From Polynucleobacter parvulilacunae (lineage in GTDB: Bacteria; Pseudomonadota; Gammaproteobacteria; Burkholderiales; Burkholderiaceae): 64,000 bases of DNA. The notes under the pieces were generated by a model. It was given only the letters and a program-made list of their open reading frames with translations, was not told the DNA's origin and did not search any database. Made by a program: the position numbers and the translations under genes. The stretch's first letter is position 1, and every line of letters begins with the position of its first letter. The stretch spans positions 62,001 to 126,000 of the forward strand of contig NZ_JACVPW010000001.1 in the NCBI RefSeq assembly GCF_018881715.1. The letters run 5' to 3'. Shown here in pieces: positions 8,047-16,626 of this stretch.

Positions 8047-8586
8047 TTAATTACCTGGACCAACCAAGGTAACTTCGATACGACGATTTTGTGCACGGCC
8101 TTCTGGAGTTGCGTTAGAGGCTACTGGATTGGATTCACCCATGCCTTGCGCAGAAATCAAGCCCTGGCTTACACCCTTGCGAATGAGATAGTCGACAACG
8201 TTATCTGCACGCTTAGAAGACAAGTCAAGATTTGTTGTAATGCCTTGCTTGCGCAACTCAGGGCCAATTGAAAGATTGTCTGTGTAGCCACGAACCACAA
8301 CCTTGGTGTTTTGAAAACCAGAAAGTGTTGGGGCCATTTTTGCCAACACTTGTTCCGCTTTTGCATTTAAACGATAGCCGCCCTCAGGAAACAAAATTTT
8401 GTCGCGGATCGTAATGCGTAACTCGCCTTGCAATTGACGAATTTCAACTTCATCACCCTGATAGGCCTGCTGAAGCTGGCTATATGCCTGGTCCAATTGG
8501 TTGTATTTGCCCTGAGAAACACAGGCGCCCAAAAGAGCCATCGCTGCAATAGATAAAGCCAAAAATCCTTGTTTAACTAAATTCAT
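8047..8586 (-). CDS. OmpA-family peptidoglycan-binding lipoprotein
   Basis: A 179-residue precursor when started at the ATG at 8586, chosen because GGAGAAA lies 6 nt before it and because it directly opens a lipoprotein signal (MNLVKQGFLALSIAAMALLGAC, Cys22). A short helical linker (YNQLDQAYSQLQQAY) leads to an OmpA C-terminal domain with NAKAEQVLAKMAPTL, VVRGYTDN, DLSSKRADNVVDYLIRKGV and AQNRRIEVTL, which binds peptidoglycan. Expected to be outer-membrane anchored and to tie that membrane to the wall. Upstream 278 bp form the divergent region shared with ahpC. Confidence 0.85.
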   Translation of the reverse strand: MNLVKQGFLALSIAAMALLGACVSQGKYNQLDQAYSQLQQAYQGDEVEIRQLQGELRITIRDKILFPEGGYRLNAKAEQVLAKMAPTLSGFQNTKVVVRGYTDNLSIGPELRKQGITTNLDLSSKRADNVVDYLIRKGVSQGLISAQGMGESNPVASNATPEGRAQNRRIEVTLVGPGN

Positions 8587-8740
8587 ACTATTTCTCCGCA
8601 CTATTAAAAAAATTAGCCATATAGACAATAGATCCACTATAGCCCAATGAAACAACTAAATCCTTCAAAAATCCAAAAATAAAGGGGACAAAAACAGCAA
8701 TTGTTGGCTTCTAGGCACCCCATACGCCGTAAACAGTCAA

Positions 8741-8759
8741 TTATCTATATTTTCGATAA
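8741..8759. promoter_or_regulatory. Inverted repeat upstream of ahpC, possible operator
   Basis: TTATC-N9-GATAA at about 105 bp before the ahpC ATG. It has dyad symmetry of a size usual for LysR-type regulators, and ahpC genes are commonly under OxyR, but the half-sites are not the canonical OxyR arrangement. The rest of 8587-8864 is AT-rich with no other clear element. Confidence 0.3.
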
Positions 8760-8864
8760 CAAGCATCAAATTTATTCATTAGACAAATAAACAAGTGAGG
8801 TTCAAAATTCGTTCAGTTGCATTAGTTACTAAAGAGATTGATTAACCAAAACAAGGAGCACAGT

Positions 8865-9428
8865 ATGTCCATCATTAATACAGCAGTACAGCCATTTAAA
8901 ACCGAAGCTTTCCACAATGGTAAGTTCGTAACCATTACTGACGAAACCCTTAAGGGCCACTGGTCAGTTCTCATTTTCATGCCAGCAGCATTTACATTTA
9001 ACTGCCCTACTGAAATTGAAGATGCAGCAGAAAACTATGCTGAATTCCAAAAAATGGGTGCTGAGGTTTACATCGTAACAACTGATACTCATTTCTCACA
9101 CAAAGTTTGGCATGAGACATCCCCTGCTGTTGGCAAAGCAAAGTTCCCACTCGTTGGCGACCCAACACATACTTTGACAAATGCATTCGGCGTTCACATC
9201 CCTGAAGCAGGTTTGGCATTGCGCGGCACATTCATTATTAACCCAGAAGGCATCATCAAAACTGCAGAGATTCATTCAAATGAAATCGCTCGTGACATTT
9301 CTGAAACATTGCGCAAGTTGAAAGCTGCTCAGTACACAGCCGCACACCCAGGTGAAGTTTGCCCAGCTAAGTGGAAAGAAGGCGCAGCAACGTTGACTCC
9401 TTCTTTGGATCTCGTAGGCAAGATCTAA
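8865..9428 (+). CDS. ahpC: Alkyl hydroperoxide reductase subunit C (peroxiredoxin)
   Basis: A 187-residue typical 2-Cys peroxiredoxin of the AhpC class that reduces hydrogen peroxide and organic peroxides in the cytoplasm. The peroxidatic Cys47 lies in FTFNCPTE (the usual family form is FTFVCPTE) and the resolving Cys in HPGEVCPAKW; the GTFIINPEG segment is also typical. The start at 8865 is set by AAGGAG 8 nt upstream. ahpF, its electron donor, follows 107 bp later; the gap holds a strong RNA structure. OxyR-type control is likely by family, with only a weak operator candidate visible upstream. Confidence 0.95.
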   Translation: MSIINTAVQPFKTEAFHNGKFVTITDETLKGHWSVLIFMPAAFTFNCPTEIEDAAENYAEFQKMGAEVYIVTTDTHFSHKVWHETSPAVGKAKFPLVGDPTHTLTNAFGVHIPEAGLALRGTFIINPEGIIKTAEIHSNEIARDISETLRKLKAAQYTAAHPGEVCPAKWKEGAATLTPSLDLVGKI

Positions 9429-9453
9429 GCTGCGAAGTTAAATAGCTAATCCA

Positions 9454-9508
9454 TAGACTCTCTTTAAGAGAGTCTATTGGAGAGGACCAGCTCCTGCCCA
9501 ATAGACTC
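9454..9508 (+). promoter_or_regulatory. Mutually exclusive hairpins between ahpC and ahpF
   Basis: TAGACTCTCT (9454-9463) pairs with AGAGAGTCTA (9467-9476) as a 10-bp hairpin. The right arm, GAGTCTATTGG (9470-9480), can instead pair with CCAATAGACTC (9498-9508), with an inner AGGA/TCCT stem. No T-run follows either, so this is more likely an RNA stability or processing element than a terminator. Confidence 0.5.
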
Positions 9509-9535
9509 ACCTAAAAAATACCCAAGGAAATTACC

Positions 9536-11113
9536 ATGCTCGATACCAATATCAAATCTCAATTGAAGGTTTATTTTGAAAAGATCGTAAGCCCTATCGT
9601 TTTAGTCGCTAGTGTTGATGACGGCGACAGCTCCAAGCAAATGCTTGAACTATTAAATGAAGTTGCTGAGCAATCAGACAAGATCACGGTTAAAACGGAT
9701 GGTAAGGCTGAACATAAGCCAAGCTTTACGGTAAGTAAAGTAGATCAAGAGGCACGCATTACTTTTGCCGGCCTACCAATGGGCCATGAGATGACTTCTT
9801 TTATCCTGGCCATTTTGCAAGCAAGCGGCTATCCAGCCAAGGTAGAGCAAGAGGTAATTGATCGCATCATTAAGCTTGATAAAAAACTGAGTTTTCAGAC
9901 TTTTATCTCTTTGTCATGCCACAACTGCCCTGATGTTGTGCAGGCTCTGAATTTAATGGCAGCCCTCAATCCAAACGTTACCCATGAAATGGTGGACGGC
10001 GCCCTTTACCAAGGCCTGGTTGATCAATACCAAATCATGGCTGTACCAACCGTTATCTTGAATGGCGAAGCATTTGGTCAAGGTCGCATGACTGTTGAAG
10101 AGATTGTTGCCAAACTCGATACCGCAAGCCCCAAAGATGAGGCTGCAAAACTCTCTGCCAAAGCGCCATATGATGTTTTGGTGATCGGCGGCGGACCCGC
10201 AGGTGCAGCTGCAGCTATCTATGCCGCGCGCAAAGGTATTCGCACTGGTATTGTGGCTGAACGTTTCGGCGGTCAAGTCATGGACACTATGGGCATTGAA
10301 AACTTCATCTCCGTCAAGGAGACGGAAGGACCTAAATTGGTTCAAGCACTTGAGCAGCATGTGAAGAGTTATGAAGTCGACATCATGAACCTGCAGCGCG
10401 CCAATGCCTTGCGCAAAACCACCAACGGCGTTGAAATTGAGCTAGCCAATGGCGCAGTCCTGAGCAGCAAGTCTGTGATTATCAGTACTGGCGCTCGCTG
10501 GAGAGAAATGAATGTTCCTGGCGAGCTAGAATACCGCGGGAAAGGTGTTGCGTATTGCCCTCACTGCGATGGCCCACTATTTAAAGGTAAGCGAGTAGCT
10601 GTTATTGGTGGTGGCAACTCTGGCGTTGAGGCTGCAATTGATTTGGCAGGTATCGTTAGTCACGTCACCTTAATTGAATTTGATAGCAAATTGCGTGCTG
10701 ATGCGGTCTTACAAAAGAAGATGGCTAGCATGCCAAACGTGACTGTCATTATGAGCGCCCTTACTAAAGAGGTATTAGGCGCGAATGGTAAGGTAAATGG
10801 CTTACGCTACGAAGATCGCACCAACAAGACTGAGCACACGATTGAACTGGACGGCATCTTTGTACAAATCGGCTTGTTACCAAACACCGATTGGCTCAAA
10901 GGCAGTATTGATTTATCAAAGCATGGTGAAGTTATCGTTGATGCTAAAGGCGAAACTTCTGTCCCTGGTGTATTTGCAGCAGGTGACTGCACTACAGTTC
11001 CTTATAAGCAAATCATCATTGCGATGGGCGAAGGTGCCAAGGCTTCACTCGGAGCATTTGATTACTTGATACGCTCGTCGGTTGTAGAGACTGAAGAAGC
11101 GGTTGCTGCATAA
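9536..11113 (+). CDS. ahpF: Alkyl hydroperoxide reductase subunit F
   Basis: A 525-residue flavoprotein disulfide reductase that passes electrons from NAD(P)H to AhpC. In order: an N-terminal tandem thioredoxin-fold domain with CHNC (near residue 130), an FAD-binding motif [19 protein letters not shown] near residue 220, the redox pair CPHC (near 345) followed by [17 protein letters not shown] (the nucleotide site), and the closing [29 protein letters not shown]. Length and order match the family. AAGGAAATTACC precedes the ATG. Second gene of the ahpCF pair, ended by a terminator. Confidence 0.95.
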   Translation: MLDTNIKSQLKVYFEKIVSPIVLVASVDDGDSSKQMLELLNEVAEQSDKITVKTDGKAEHKPSFTVSKVDQEARITFAGLPMGHEMTSFILAILQASGYPAKVEQEVIDRIIKLDKKLSFQTFISLSCHNCPDVVQALNLMAALNPNVTHEMVDGALYQGLVDQYQIMAVPTVILNGEAFGQGRMTVEEIVAKLDTASPKDEAAKLSAKAPYDVLVIGGGPAGAAAAIYAARKGIRTGIVAERFGGQVMDTMGIENFISVKETEGPKLVQALEQHVKSYEVDIMNLQRANALRKTTNGVEIELANGAVLSSKSVIISTGARWREMNVPGELEYRGKGVAYCPHCDGPLFKGKRVAVIGGGNSGVEAAIDLAGIVSHVTLIEFDSKLRADAVLQKKMASMPNVTVIMSALTKEVLGANGKVNGLRYEDRTNKTEHTIELDGIFVQIGLLPNTDWLKGSIDLSKHGEVIVDAKGETSVPGVFAAGDCTTVPYKQIIIAMGEGAKASLGAFDYLIRSSVVETEEAVAA

Positions 11114-11151
11114 GCAATAATTAGCATCACAAGCATTCAGCAGTAATACAA

Positions 11152-11182
11152 AAGGGAGTCGAAAGACTCCCTTATTCTTTTT
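11152..11182 (+). terminator. Terminator after ahpF
   Basis: Nine-bp stem AAGGGAGTC / GACTCCCTT with a GAAA tetraloop, followed by a T-rich run. It lies about 40 bp after the stop, before the convergent DUF1622 gene. Confidence 0.85.
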
Positions 11183-11198
11183 GTGGAATAAACGCAAA

Positions 11199-11555
11199 TT
11201 ATTCAGTCTGGTCTGGCCTAGGCGCTTGCCAGGGCCAGCGACCATCAATCTCCAGAGTTAAGGACCAGCTCAAGAAACAACGAATTAAAACAATGGCACC
11301 TAGTACAGCCACACTTGTTAAGGTTGGGCTAATAGCAACAGTGCGAATCACATCCCCGGCAACCAAGACCTCAAGACCAAGAATGAGAGAGCGAACGATC
11401 TGAATGCGAAAGGTTTTGTAGGCAATAGCTGCCGTCTGGGTAATCAAACCCTTAGCGAAACAAAAGAGTCCCCATAAAACACCGATGGATACGACTGCTA
11501 CCCCAAACGCGTCCATGACATCACTAACGTCGCGAATAATTTCAATTTGATTCAT
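11199..11555 (-). CDS. DUF1622 family membrane protein
   Basis: A 118-residue protein with three hydrophobic helices (VAVVSIGVLWGLFCFAKGLI, IVRSLILGLEVLVAGDVIRTV, LTSVAVLGAIVLIRCFLSWSL) and the DUF1622 pattern RSLILGLEVLVAGDVIRTVA. Inner-membrane; no known function. It stands alone: ahpF converges on it, and the nitroreductase gene diverges from it. Confidence 0.85.
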   Translation of the reverse strand: MNQIEIIRDVSDVMDAFGVAVVSIGVLWGLFCFAKGLITQTAAIAYKTFRIQIVRSLILGLEVLVAGDVIRTVAISPTLTSVAVLGAIVLIRCFLSWSLTLEIDGRWPWQAPRPDQTE

Positions 11556-11664
11556 GTTGTAGTCTTCGTAGATTGAACGAGCCCATATTAACCCGTTTAG
11601 TAATATATCCCGTTATAAATTACACTGAATCATCTACTTTTTTATTAAATCCAAGGAAATCCGA

Positions 11665-12300
11665 ATGAGCTTAATTGACAAACTTCAGTGGCGCTATGCA
11701 ACCAAAAAAATGGATCCTTCAAAATCCGTATCCCTGGACAAGGTGGAGCAAATCTTAGAGGCGATTCGTTTGAGCGCCAGTTCTAGTGGTCTGCAACCCT
11801 ATGAGATTCTAGTGATTACCAATAAAGCGATCCGTGAAAAGATCAAAGCAATATCCTGGGATCAAACCCAAGTAGTAGACTCTTCTCACTTGCTCGTTTT
11901 TGCTGCATGGGATACCTATACAGCAGACCGAATCAATCAATCATTCGATATGACAGAGAAGTTGCGAAACTTTAAAAGCGAAGCTGGTGACATCTATCGC
12001 CAAAAGCTCCTAGCAGGCTACACCGCAAGAGATGCTGAAACCAATTTCACCCATGCTGCAAAGCAAGCATACATCGGGCTAGGAACTGCACTCATTGCAG
12101 CTGCATATGAGCAGGTGGACTCTACGCCAATGGAAGGCTTTGATGCCGTAGCGCTTGATGAAATCCTAGAGCTAAAAGCAAAAGGTTTACGTAGCGTTGT
12201 GATGATGCCCCTCGGCTACAGAAAGACAGATGAGGACTGGTTAGTAAATCTGAAAAAAGTGAGAAGACCTAAGGAAAGCTTTATAACTTGGATTGAGTAA
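11665..12300 (+). CDS. Nitroreductase family NAD(P)H-dependent flavoprotein (NfsB-like)
   Basis: A 211-residue FMN-type nitroreductase. The N-terminal RYATKKMD matches the R-S/T-x-R-x-F FMN-phosphate site of the NfsB branch, RLSASSSGLQPYEILVI forms the next FMN contact, and AKQAYIGLGTALIAAAYEQVDSTPMEGFD plus GLRSVVMMPLGYRKTDEDW are the C-terminal signatures. It should reduce quinones or nitro compounds with NAD(P)H. CCAAGGAAATCCG precedes the ATG. It is unrelated in detail to the other nitroreductase at 13180-13875. Confidence 0.85.
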   Translation: MSLIDKLQWRYATKKMDPSKSVSLDKVEQILEAIRLSASSSGLQPYEILVITNKAIREKIKAISWDQTQVVDSSHLLVFAAWDTYTADRINQSFDMTEKLRNFKSEAGDIYRQKLLAGYTARDAETNFTHAAKQAYIGLGTALIAAAYEQVDSTPMEGFDAVALDEILELKAKGLRSVVMMPLGYRKTDEDWLVNLKKVRRPKESFITWIE

Positions 12301-12323
12301 GTCATTCATGCAATCGGGAATGA

Positions 12324-12347
12324 AAAAGCCACCCGAAGGTGGCTTTT
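12324..12347. terminator. Bidirectional terminator between nitroreductase and phasin genes
   Basis: Ten-bp stem AAAAGCCACC / GGTGGCTTTT with a CGAA loop, flanked by A-run and T-run, placed between convergent genes so that it can end both transcripts. Confidence 0.85.
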
Positions 12348-12372
12348 GTTAACACTAAAACTAAGTAGCTAA

Positions 12373-12945
12373 TTAAGCAGCTTTACGGCTTTTAGCAGCT
12401 GGCTTAGCAACAGCGTATTGACCTTGAATGTTTGCCAAAGCAGCATCAACACTCTTTTCGAAGTTAGCAAATGCGTCAGTTGCAGTTGCACGAACTTGAT
12501 CGAACTGTTGGAGTGAAGAATCAAAAGCAGTTTTGAATGCAGAAACAAATGCCTCAGAACCAGCAGGAGCTGTCTTAGTAGCTTCTTTAACAAACTTAAC
12601 CAAATCAGCGCGTGCGTCATCAATAGAAGCGTCAACTACTTGAGCAACTTCTTTGTTACCGTTACGAACTACTTGGTTTACTTTAGCTTGGTAAGCAGCA
12701 GCGTATTTAGCAGCTTCTTGAGCAGCTTCTGGCTGAGCTAATTTAGCTAATTGTTGTGGATCCTTGATTGCCAACAATTGTGAGCTTGTATCTTGAGCAG
12801 CAACCAAAGCATCTTTAGCAGCAGCTTGGTTGATTTCAGCTAATTCTTGAGCGCTTTCAACAGCAACTTGTGCCAAATGTTTAGCGTTTTCGATAGCTTT
12901 AGCTTGAGCAGCAGCCAATTGGTCATTTAATTGAGTTTGGAACAT
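12373..12945 (-). CDS. Phasin family protein, Ala/Lys-rich
   Basis: A 190-residue phasin of the typical betaproteobacterial type: an N-terminal helix with AKAIENAKHLAQVAVESAQELAEINQAAAKDALVAAQDTSSQLLAIKDPQQLAKLAQPEA, then GSEAFVSAFKTAFDSSLQQFDQVRATATDAFANFEKSVDAAL and a Lys-rich tail (KPAAKSRKAA). It should coat PHB granules and is probably abundant, judging by its restricted codon choice (the same few codons for Ala, Gln and Lys recur). AAAGGATTAATC precedes the ATG. The 234-bp upstream gap carries TTGCAA repeats that may bind a PhaR-type regulator. Confidence 0.9.
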   Translation of the reverse strand: MFQTQLNDQLAAAQAKAIENAKHLAQVAVESAQELAEINQAAAKDALVAAQDTSSQLLAIKDPQQLAKLAQPEAAQEAAKYAAAYQAKVNQVVRNGNKEVAQVVDASIDDARADLVKFVKEATKTAPAGSEAFVSAFKTAFDSSLQQFDQVRATATDAFANFEKSVDAALANIQGQYAVAKPAAKSRKAA

Positions 12946-13014
12946 GATTAATCCTTTATTTATTTAATGGGTTTTTTTATTGCGATGCACCATTTTAAAA
13001 TCGCTATTTTGGAA

Positions 13015-13042
13015 TTGCAAGATATTTTTTGTTGCAAAGCAG
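13015..13042 (-). promoter_or_regulatory. TTGCAA repeat pair upstream of the phasin gene, possible PhaR site
   Basis: Two TTGCAA palindromes at 13015-13020 and 13032-13037; the second extends to CTGCTTTGCAA on the minus strand, similar to the TGC-rich, spaced half-sites known for PHA regulators of the PhaR type. About 70-95 bp before the ATG. The rest of 12946-13179 is AT-rich and otherwise plain. Confidence 0.3.
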
Positions 13043-13179
13043 CATATATTTTCAAAAACTTCATTTTTAAGCTTTAAATGAGGTTTTTCAAGGACTTAAC
13101 TCAGTCTTAAAATTAGGAAAATGCCCGGAAATTAGGCCAAAACCCTCCAAAAATGGCTGAAATTACCAACCTAGGAAAG

Positions 13180-13875
13180 CTACCTTACCCAGGTAGTAAA
13201 GTCCTCAGCACTCACCCTAGGGGTAATAAAGGTGTTCACAATCTCGCTTTTATCGGCATAACCCAGTGCCATACCGCACACAAGCATCTCATTCTCCTTG
13301 GCGCCAATAGATGGGAGGATGATCTTTGCAAAACCATTCCATGCCGCTTGCGGACAAGTATCTAAGCCCGCACCCCTGGCTGCAATCATCATATTCTGCA
13401 AGAACATGCCGTAGTCAAGCATTGAACCTTTGCCAAGATCTTTATCTATAGTAAAGAAGATACAAACTGGCGCACCAAAGGCCTCGAAGTTTTTACGATG
13501 CTGAGCATGCATCTTATCTTTGTCACCTTTAGTAATTCCAAGCAAGCCATATAAGCCCCAGCCATTTTCGCGGCGTCTATCAATGTAGGGGCTAAACCAT
13601 TTGGCAGGGTAATAGTCATAAGCCGGTTGATATTCTTTTGCCAACTCAGGATTTACAGCAATTGCGTCATAAGCCGCGCAAACTTTGCCGCACAACTCTT
13701 CAAGCGCCTTACCTTCTACAACATATGCTTTCCAAGGTTGTGTATTTGTTCCTGATGGTGCGCGTGCAGAAATATTCAGTAATTTGAGAATAGTCTCTTT
13801 CGAGACGGCATCTTTGGTAAACGCCCGCACAGACATGCGAGAAGTAATTGCTTCAGCTGGAGTGAGTGATTTCAT
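13180..13875 (-). CDS. Nitroreductase family protein (PnbA/NfnB-like)
   Basis: A 231-residue FMN nitroreductase. SRMSVRAFTKDAV near the start is the FMN-phosphate motif, ARAPSGTNTQPWKAYVVEG the flavin-contacting loop, and the C-terminal part has DYGMFLQNMMIAARGAGLDTCPQAAW and MLVCGMALGYADKSEIVN. This arrangement is that of 4-nitrobenzoate-type nitroreductases; the physiological substrate is unknown. The gene is 33 bp downstream of the OsmC-YcaO gene on the same strand and may share its transcript. No strong Shine-Dalgarno; an AGAGG lies in reach. Confidence 0.85.
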   Translation of the reverse strand: MKSLTPAEAITSRMSVRAFTKDAVSKETILKLLNISARAPSGTNTQPWKAYVVEGKALEELCGKVCAAYDAIAVNPELAKEYQPAYDYYPAKWFSPYIDRRRENGWGLYGLLGITKGDKDKMHAQHRKNFEAFGAPVCIFFTIDKDLGKGSMLDYGMFLQNMMIAARGAGLDTCPQAAWNGFAKIILPSIGAKENEMLVCGMALGYADKSEIVNTFITPRVSAEDFTTWVR

Positions 13876-13908
13876 GACTTACCTCTTAATTTATAAATAC
13901 AAAAACTA

Positions 13909-16104
13909 TTAAGGCGCCTTACTGGCTCGCGCCTTATGCAGCTTTCTGTAGCTATCAATCAGGCGATGGTGCCTATCAAGGCCTTCCAGCTTCATGCTTG
14001 TTGGCGTTAAACCAAAGAAGCGGACGCTTCCATCAATTGAACCCAAAACAGCATCCATCCTTGCGTTGCCATACATGCGACGGAAGTTCACCTCATAATC
14101 AGCCATCTCCAGCTCGTCATCAAGAAGAACCTCAAGAGCAGCATCTAGAGCTTGATAAAACAATTTTCGCTCAACGGTATTGTCGTTGTACTGAAGAAAG
14201 GCGCCTACCAAATCATGCGCCTCGTCAAATTGCTTTAAAACCAAATTAATTAGTAACTTCAGCTCGAGAACGGTAAGCTGCCCCCAAACGGTATTCTCGT
14301 CAAATTCGATACCTATCAGTGTAGCGATGTCGCCATACTCATCAAGCTCGTTATTCTCTAGGCGCTCAAGTAAATGTGCCAGACTTGCGTCGTCAAGCTT
14401 AGATAAATTTAAAATGTCACTTCGGAATAGCAATGCTTTATTCGTGTTGTCCCAGATCAGATCTTCAATTGGGTAAACCTCAGAATATCCTGGCACCAAA
14501 ATTCGGCAAGCGGTTGCGCCTAACTGATCATATTCAGCCGCATAGACTTCTTTACCCATCTCTTTCAAGATGCCAAACAAAGCCTCTGCTTCCTTAGCGT
14601 TTGAGTCAGGCCCTTGGCTGGTGAAATCCCAATCTACGAATTCATAATCTGACTTTGCACTAAAGAAGCGCCATGACACGATCCCACTGGAATCAATGAA
14701 GTGCTCAACAAAGTTATTAGGCTCGGTCACCGCTTCACTAGCAAAGGTAGGTGGAGGTAAATCGTTTAAACCTTCTAAGCTGCGGCCCTGCAATAACTCA
14801 GTCAGACTTCTCTCTAGTGCAACCTCAAGACTTGGATGCGCACCAAAGGAAGCAAATACACCGCCAGTGTGTGGGTTCATCAAAGTAACGCACATCACCG
14901 GGTAGATGCCACCAAGTGATGCATCTTTGACCAATACCGGAAAACCCTGCTCCTCTAGACTCTGAATACCAGCCAAGATACCAGGATATCTTGCTAACAC
15001 TTCTTTAGGAACATCTGGCAAGGCAATTTCGCCTTCCAGAATTTCACGCTTGACTGCTCGCTCGAAAATCTCTGACAAGCATTGCACTTGCGCTTCTGCC
15101 AGCGTATTACCAGCACTCATTCCATTACTGACAAACAAGTTTTCAATGAGATTAGACGGGAAATATACTGTTGCGCCATCAGATTGACGGACATAAGGCA
15201 AAGAGCAGATGCCACGCTCTGCATTTCCAGAATTCGTATCAACCAAATGGGATGCACGTAACTCACCATCTGGGTTATATATTGCTAGACAGTAGTCATC
15301 CAGAATTTCTGTCGGCAATGCGTCTTTCTTGCCAGGCTTAAACCAGCGTTCATTCGGATAATGCACAAACTCTGCATTGGCAATATCTTCACCCCAATAC
15401 GAGCCAGCATAAAAATGGTTATTACTTAGGCGCTCGATGTATTCGCCTAGCGCAGAAGCTAAAGCACTTTCTTTGGTAGCGCCCTTGCCATTGGTAAAAC
15501 ACATTGGTGAATGTGCATCACGAATATGTAAAGACCAGACATTCGGAATGAGATTGCGCCATGAGGCAATTTCAATCTTGATGCCCAGGTTTGCTAGTAA
15601 GGCAGACATATTGGCAATCGTCTGCTCTAAAGGGAGGTCCTTGCCAATAATGTGAGTGCTGGATCCAGCATCAGGCTTCAGAGTCAGCAGGCTTTGTGCA
15701 TCAGCATCTAAATTGGCCACCTCTTCAATAACAAACTCTGGTCCAGCTTGAACTACCTTCTTGACAGTGCAACGCTCAATAGATCGCAGGATACCCTGAC
15801 GGTCCGCAGCAGAAATATCTGCTGGTAATTCAACTTGAATCTTAAAAATCTGTTGGTAACGATTTTCTGGATCAACAATATTGTTTTGTGAGAGGCGAAT
15901 ATTCTCAGTAGATAAATTACGAGTCTCGCAGTACAGCTTCACAAAGTAAGCTGCACATAAAGCAGAAGAAGCTAAAAAGTAATCGAACGGTCCGGGCGCA
16001 GAACCATCACCTTTATAGCGGATGGGCTGGTCAGCAATGACAGTGAAGTCATCGAACTTTGCCTCTAGGCGAAGCTTATCGAGAAAGTTGACCTTGATTT
16101 CCAT
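13909..16104 (-). CDS. OsmC-YcaO fusion protein
   Basis: A 731-residue two-domain protein. Residues 1 to about 150 are an OsmC/YhfA-type thiol domain with both family cysteines (Cys50 in FLASSALCAAYF, Cys112 in SIERCTVKK). From about residue 153 it follows E. coli YcaO closely, including WSLHIRDAHSPMCFTNGKGATKESALASALGEYIERLSNNHFYAG, RGICSLPYVRQSDG, FVSNGMSAGNT..EAQVQCLSEIFERAVK and SLGGIYPVMCVTLMNP, through a C-terminal helical region. YcaO folds bind ATP and activate backbone amides; E. coli YcaO influences RimO methylthiolation of S12. The ATG at 16104 is preferred over a TTG at 16128 that lacks a ribosome site. The role of the fused thiol domain is unknown. Confidence 0.88.
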   Translation of the reverse strand: MEIKVNFLDKLRLEAKFDDFTVIADQPIRYKGDGSAPGPFDYFLASSALCAAYFVKLYCETRNLSTENIRLSQNNIVDPENRYQQIFKIQVELPADISAADRQGILRSIERCTVKKVVQAGPEFVIEEVANLDADAQSLLTLKPDAGSSTHIIGKDLPLEQTIANMSALLANLGIKIEIASWRNLIPNVWSLHIRDAHSPMCFTNGKGATKESALASALGEYIERLSNNHFYAGSYWGEDIANAEFVHYPNERWFKPGKKDALPTEILDDYCLAIYNPDGELRASHLVDTNSGNAERGICSLPYVRQSDGATVYFPSNLIENLFVSNGMSAGNTLAEAQVQCLSEIFERAVKREILEGEIALPDVPKEVLARYPGILAGIQSLEEQGFPVLVKDASLGGIYPVMCVTLMNPHTGGVFASFGAHPSLEVALERSLTELLQGRSLEGLNDLPPPTFASEAVTEPNNFVEHFIDSSGIVSWRFFSAKSDYEFVDWDFTSQGPDSNAKEAEALFGILKEMGKEVYAAEYDQLGATACRILVPGYSEVYPIEDLIWDNTNKALLFRSDILNLSKLDDASLAHLLERLENNELDEYGDIATLIGIEFDENTVWGQLTVLELKLLINLVLKQFDEAHDLVGAFLQYNDNTVERKLFYQALDAALEVLLDDELEMADYEVNFRRMYGNARMDAVLGSIDGSVRFFGLTPTSMKLEGLDRHHRLIDSYRKLHKARASKAP

Positions 16105-16186
16105 GGGGATGATTCCAAAATTGCGCAAATAATGATGTGGACACCATTATCCACCGCAAAGACAATGCTGTGTGTGCCAGCGCCTA

Positions 16187-16615
16187 TCAGCCTAAGTGCG
16201 CACGTACAGAGGCAATAATGGGAATCTGCTGCTCAGGTCTCAAAAACTGGCCAAGCTCTACTCGGAGATTAGATTGACTTATGTGGAATACCTTAGATCC
16301 CGCCAGCGGCAATTCAATTTTTGCCCACTGCGTATTGAATTCATACATGGTTTCTTTGTAACCAATAAACTTTTTAATAGTGATGCGCTTACCGTCGACC
16401 TCTATAGTTTCACAGTCAAGCGCATGCCTGCAGTAAATTAAAAAACCTAGCGTTACCGCACTCAACTCTATAGCTGTAAAAATGGGGATCATCCAAACAC
16501 CAGCCAAGAAGAAACCTGTCGCCACTATTAGCGAAAGACATACCAAAGCAATATAAAACTGCAGAAGCTGCTTCGGTGTCAGCGCGCAATTTCTTCGCAT
16601 TTGCCAATGTTTCAT
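16187..16615 (-). CDS. DUF2244 family membrane protein
   Basis: A 142-residue protein with two adjacent transmembrane helices (LLQFYIALVCLSLIVATGFFLAGV, MIPIFTAIELSAVTLGFLIYC) followed by a soluble domain with the DUF2244 pattern (CETIEVDGKRITIKK, TQWAKIELP, LRVELGQFLRPEQQ). In related bacteria such genes are often near cytochrome oxidase genes; here none is adjacent. Function unknown. It follows the small Cys-rich gene on the same strand with 11 bp between. Confidence 0.8.
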   Translation of the reverse strand: MKHWQMRRNCALTPKQLLQFYIALVCLSLIVATGFFLAGVWMIPIFTAIELSAVTLGFLIYCRHALDCETIEVDGKRITIKKFIGYKETMYEFNTQWAKIELPLAGSKVFHISQSNLRVELGQFLRPEQQIPIIASVRAHLG

Positions 16616-16626
16616 TACTAAACCAA

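Noticed and set aside
11665-13875. The two nitroreductase genes as a recent duplication flanking the phasin
   Set aside because: The proteins belong to different nitroreductase branches (NfsB-like and PnbA-like) and share only the fold-level motifs, so they are not a recent pair.
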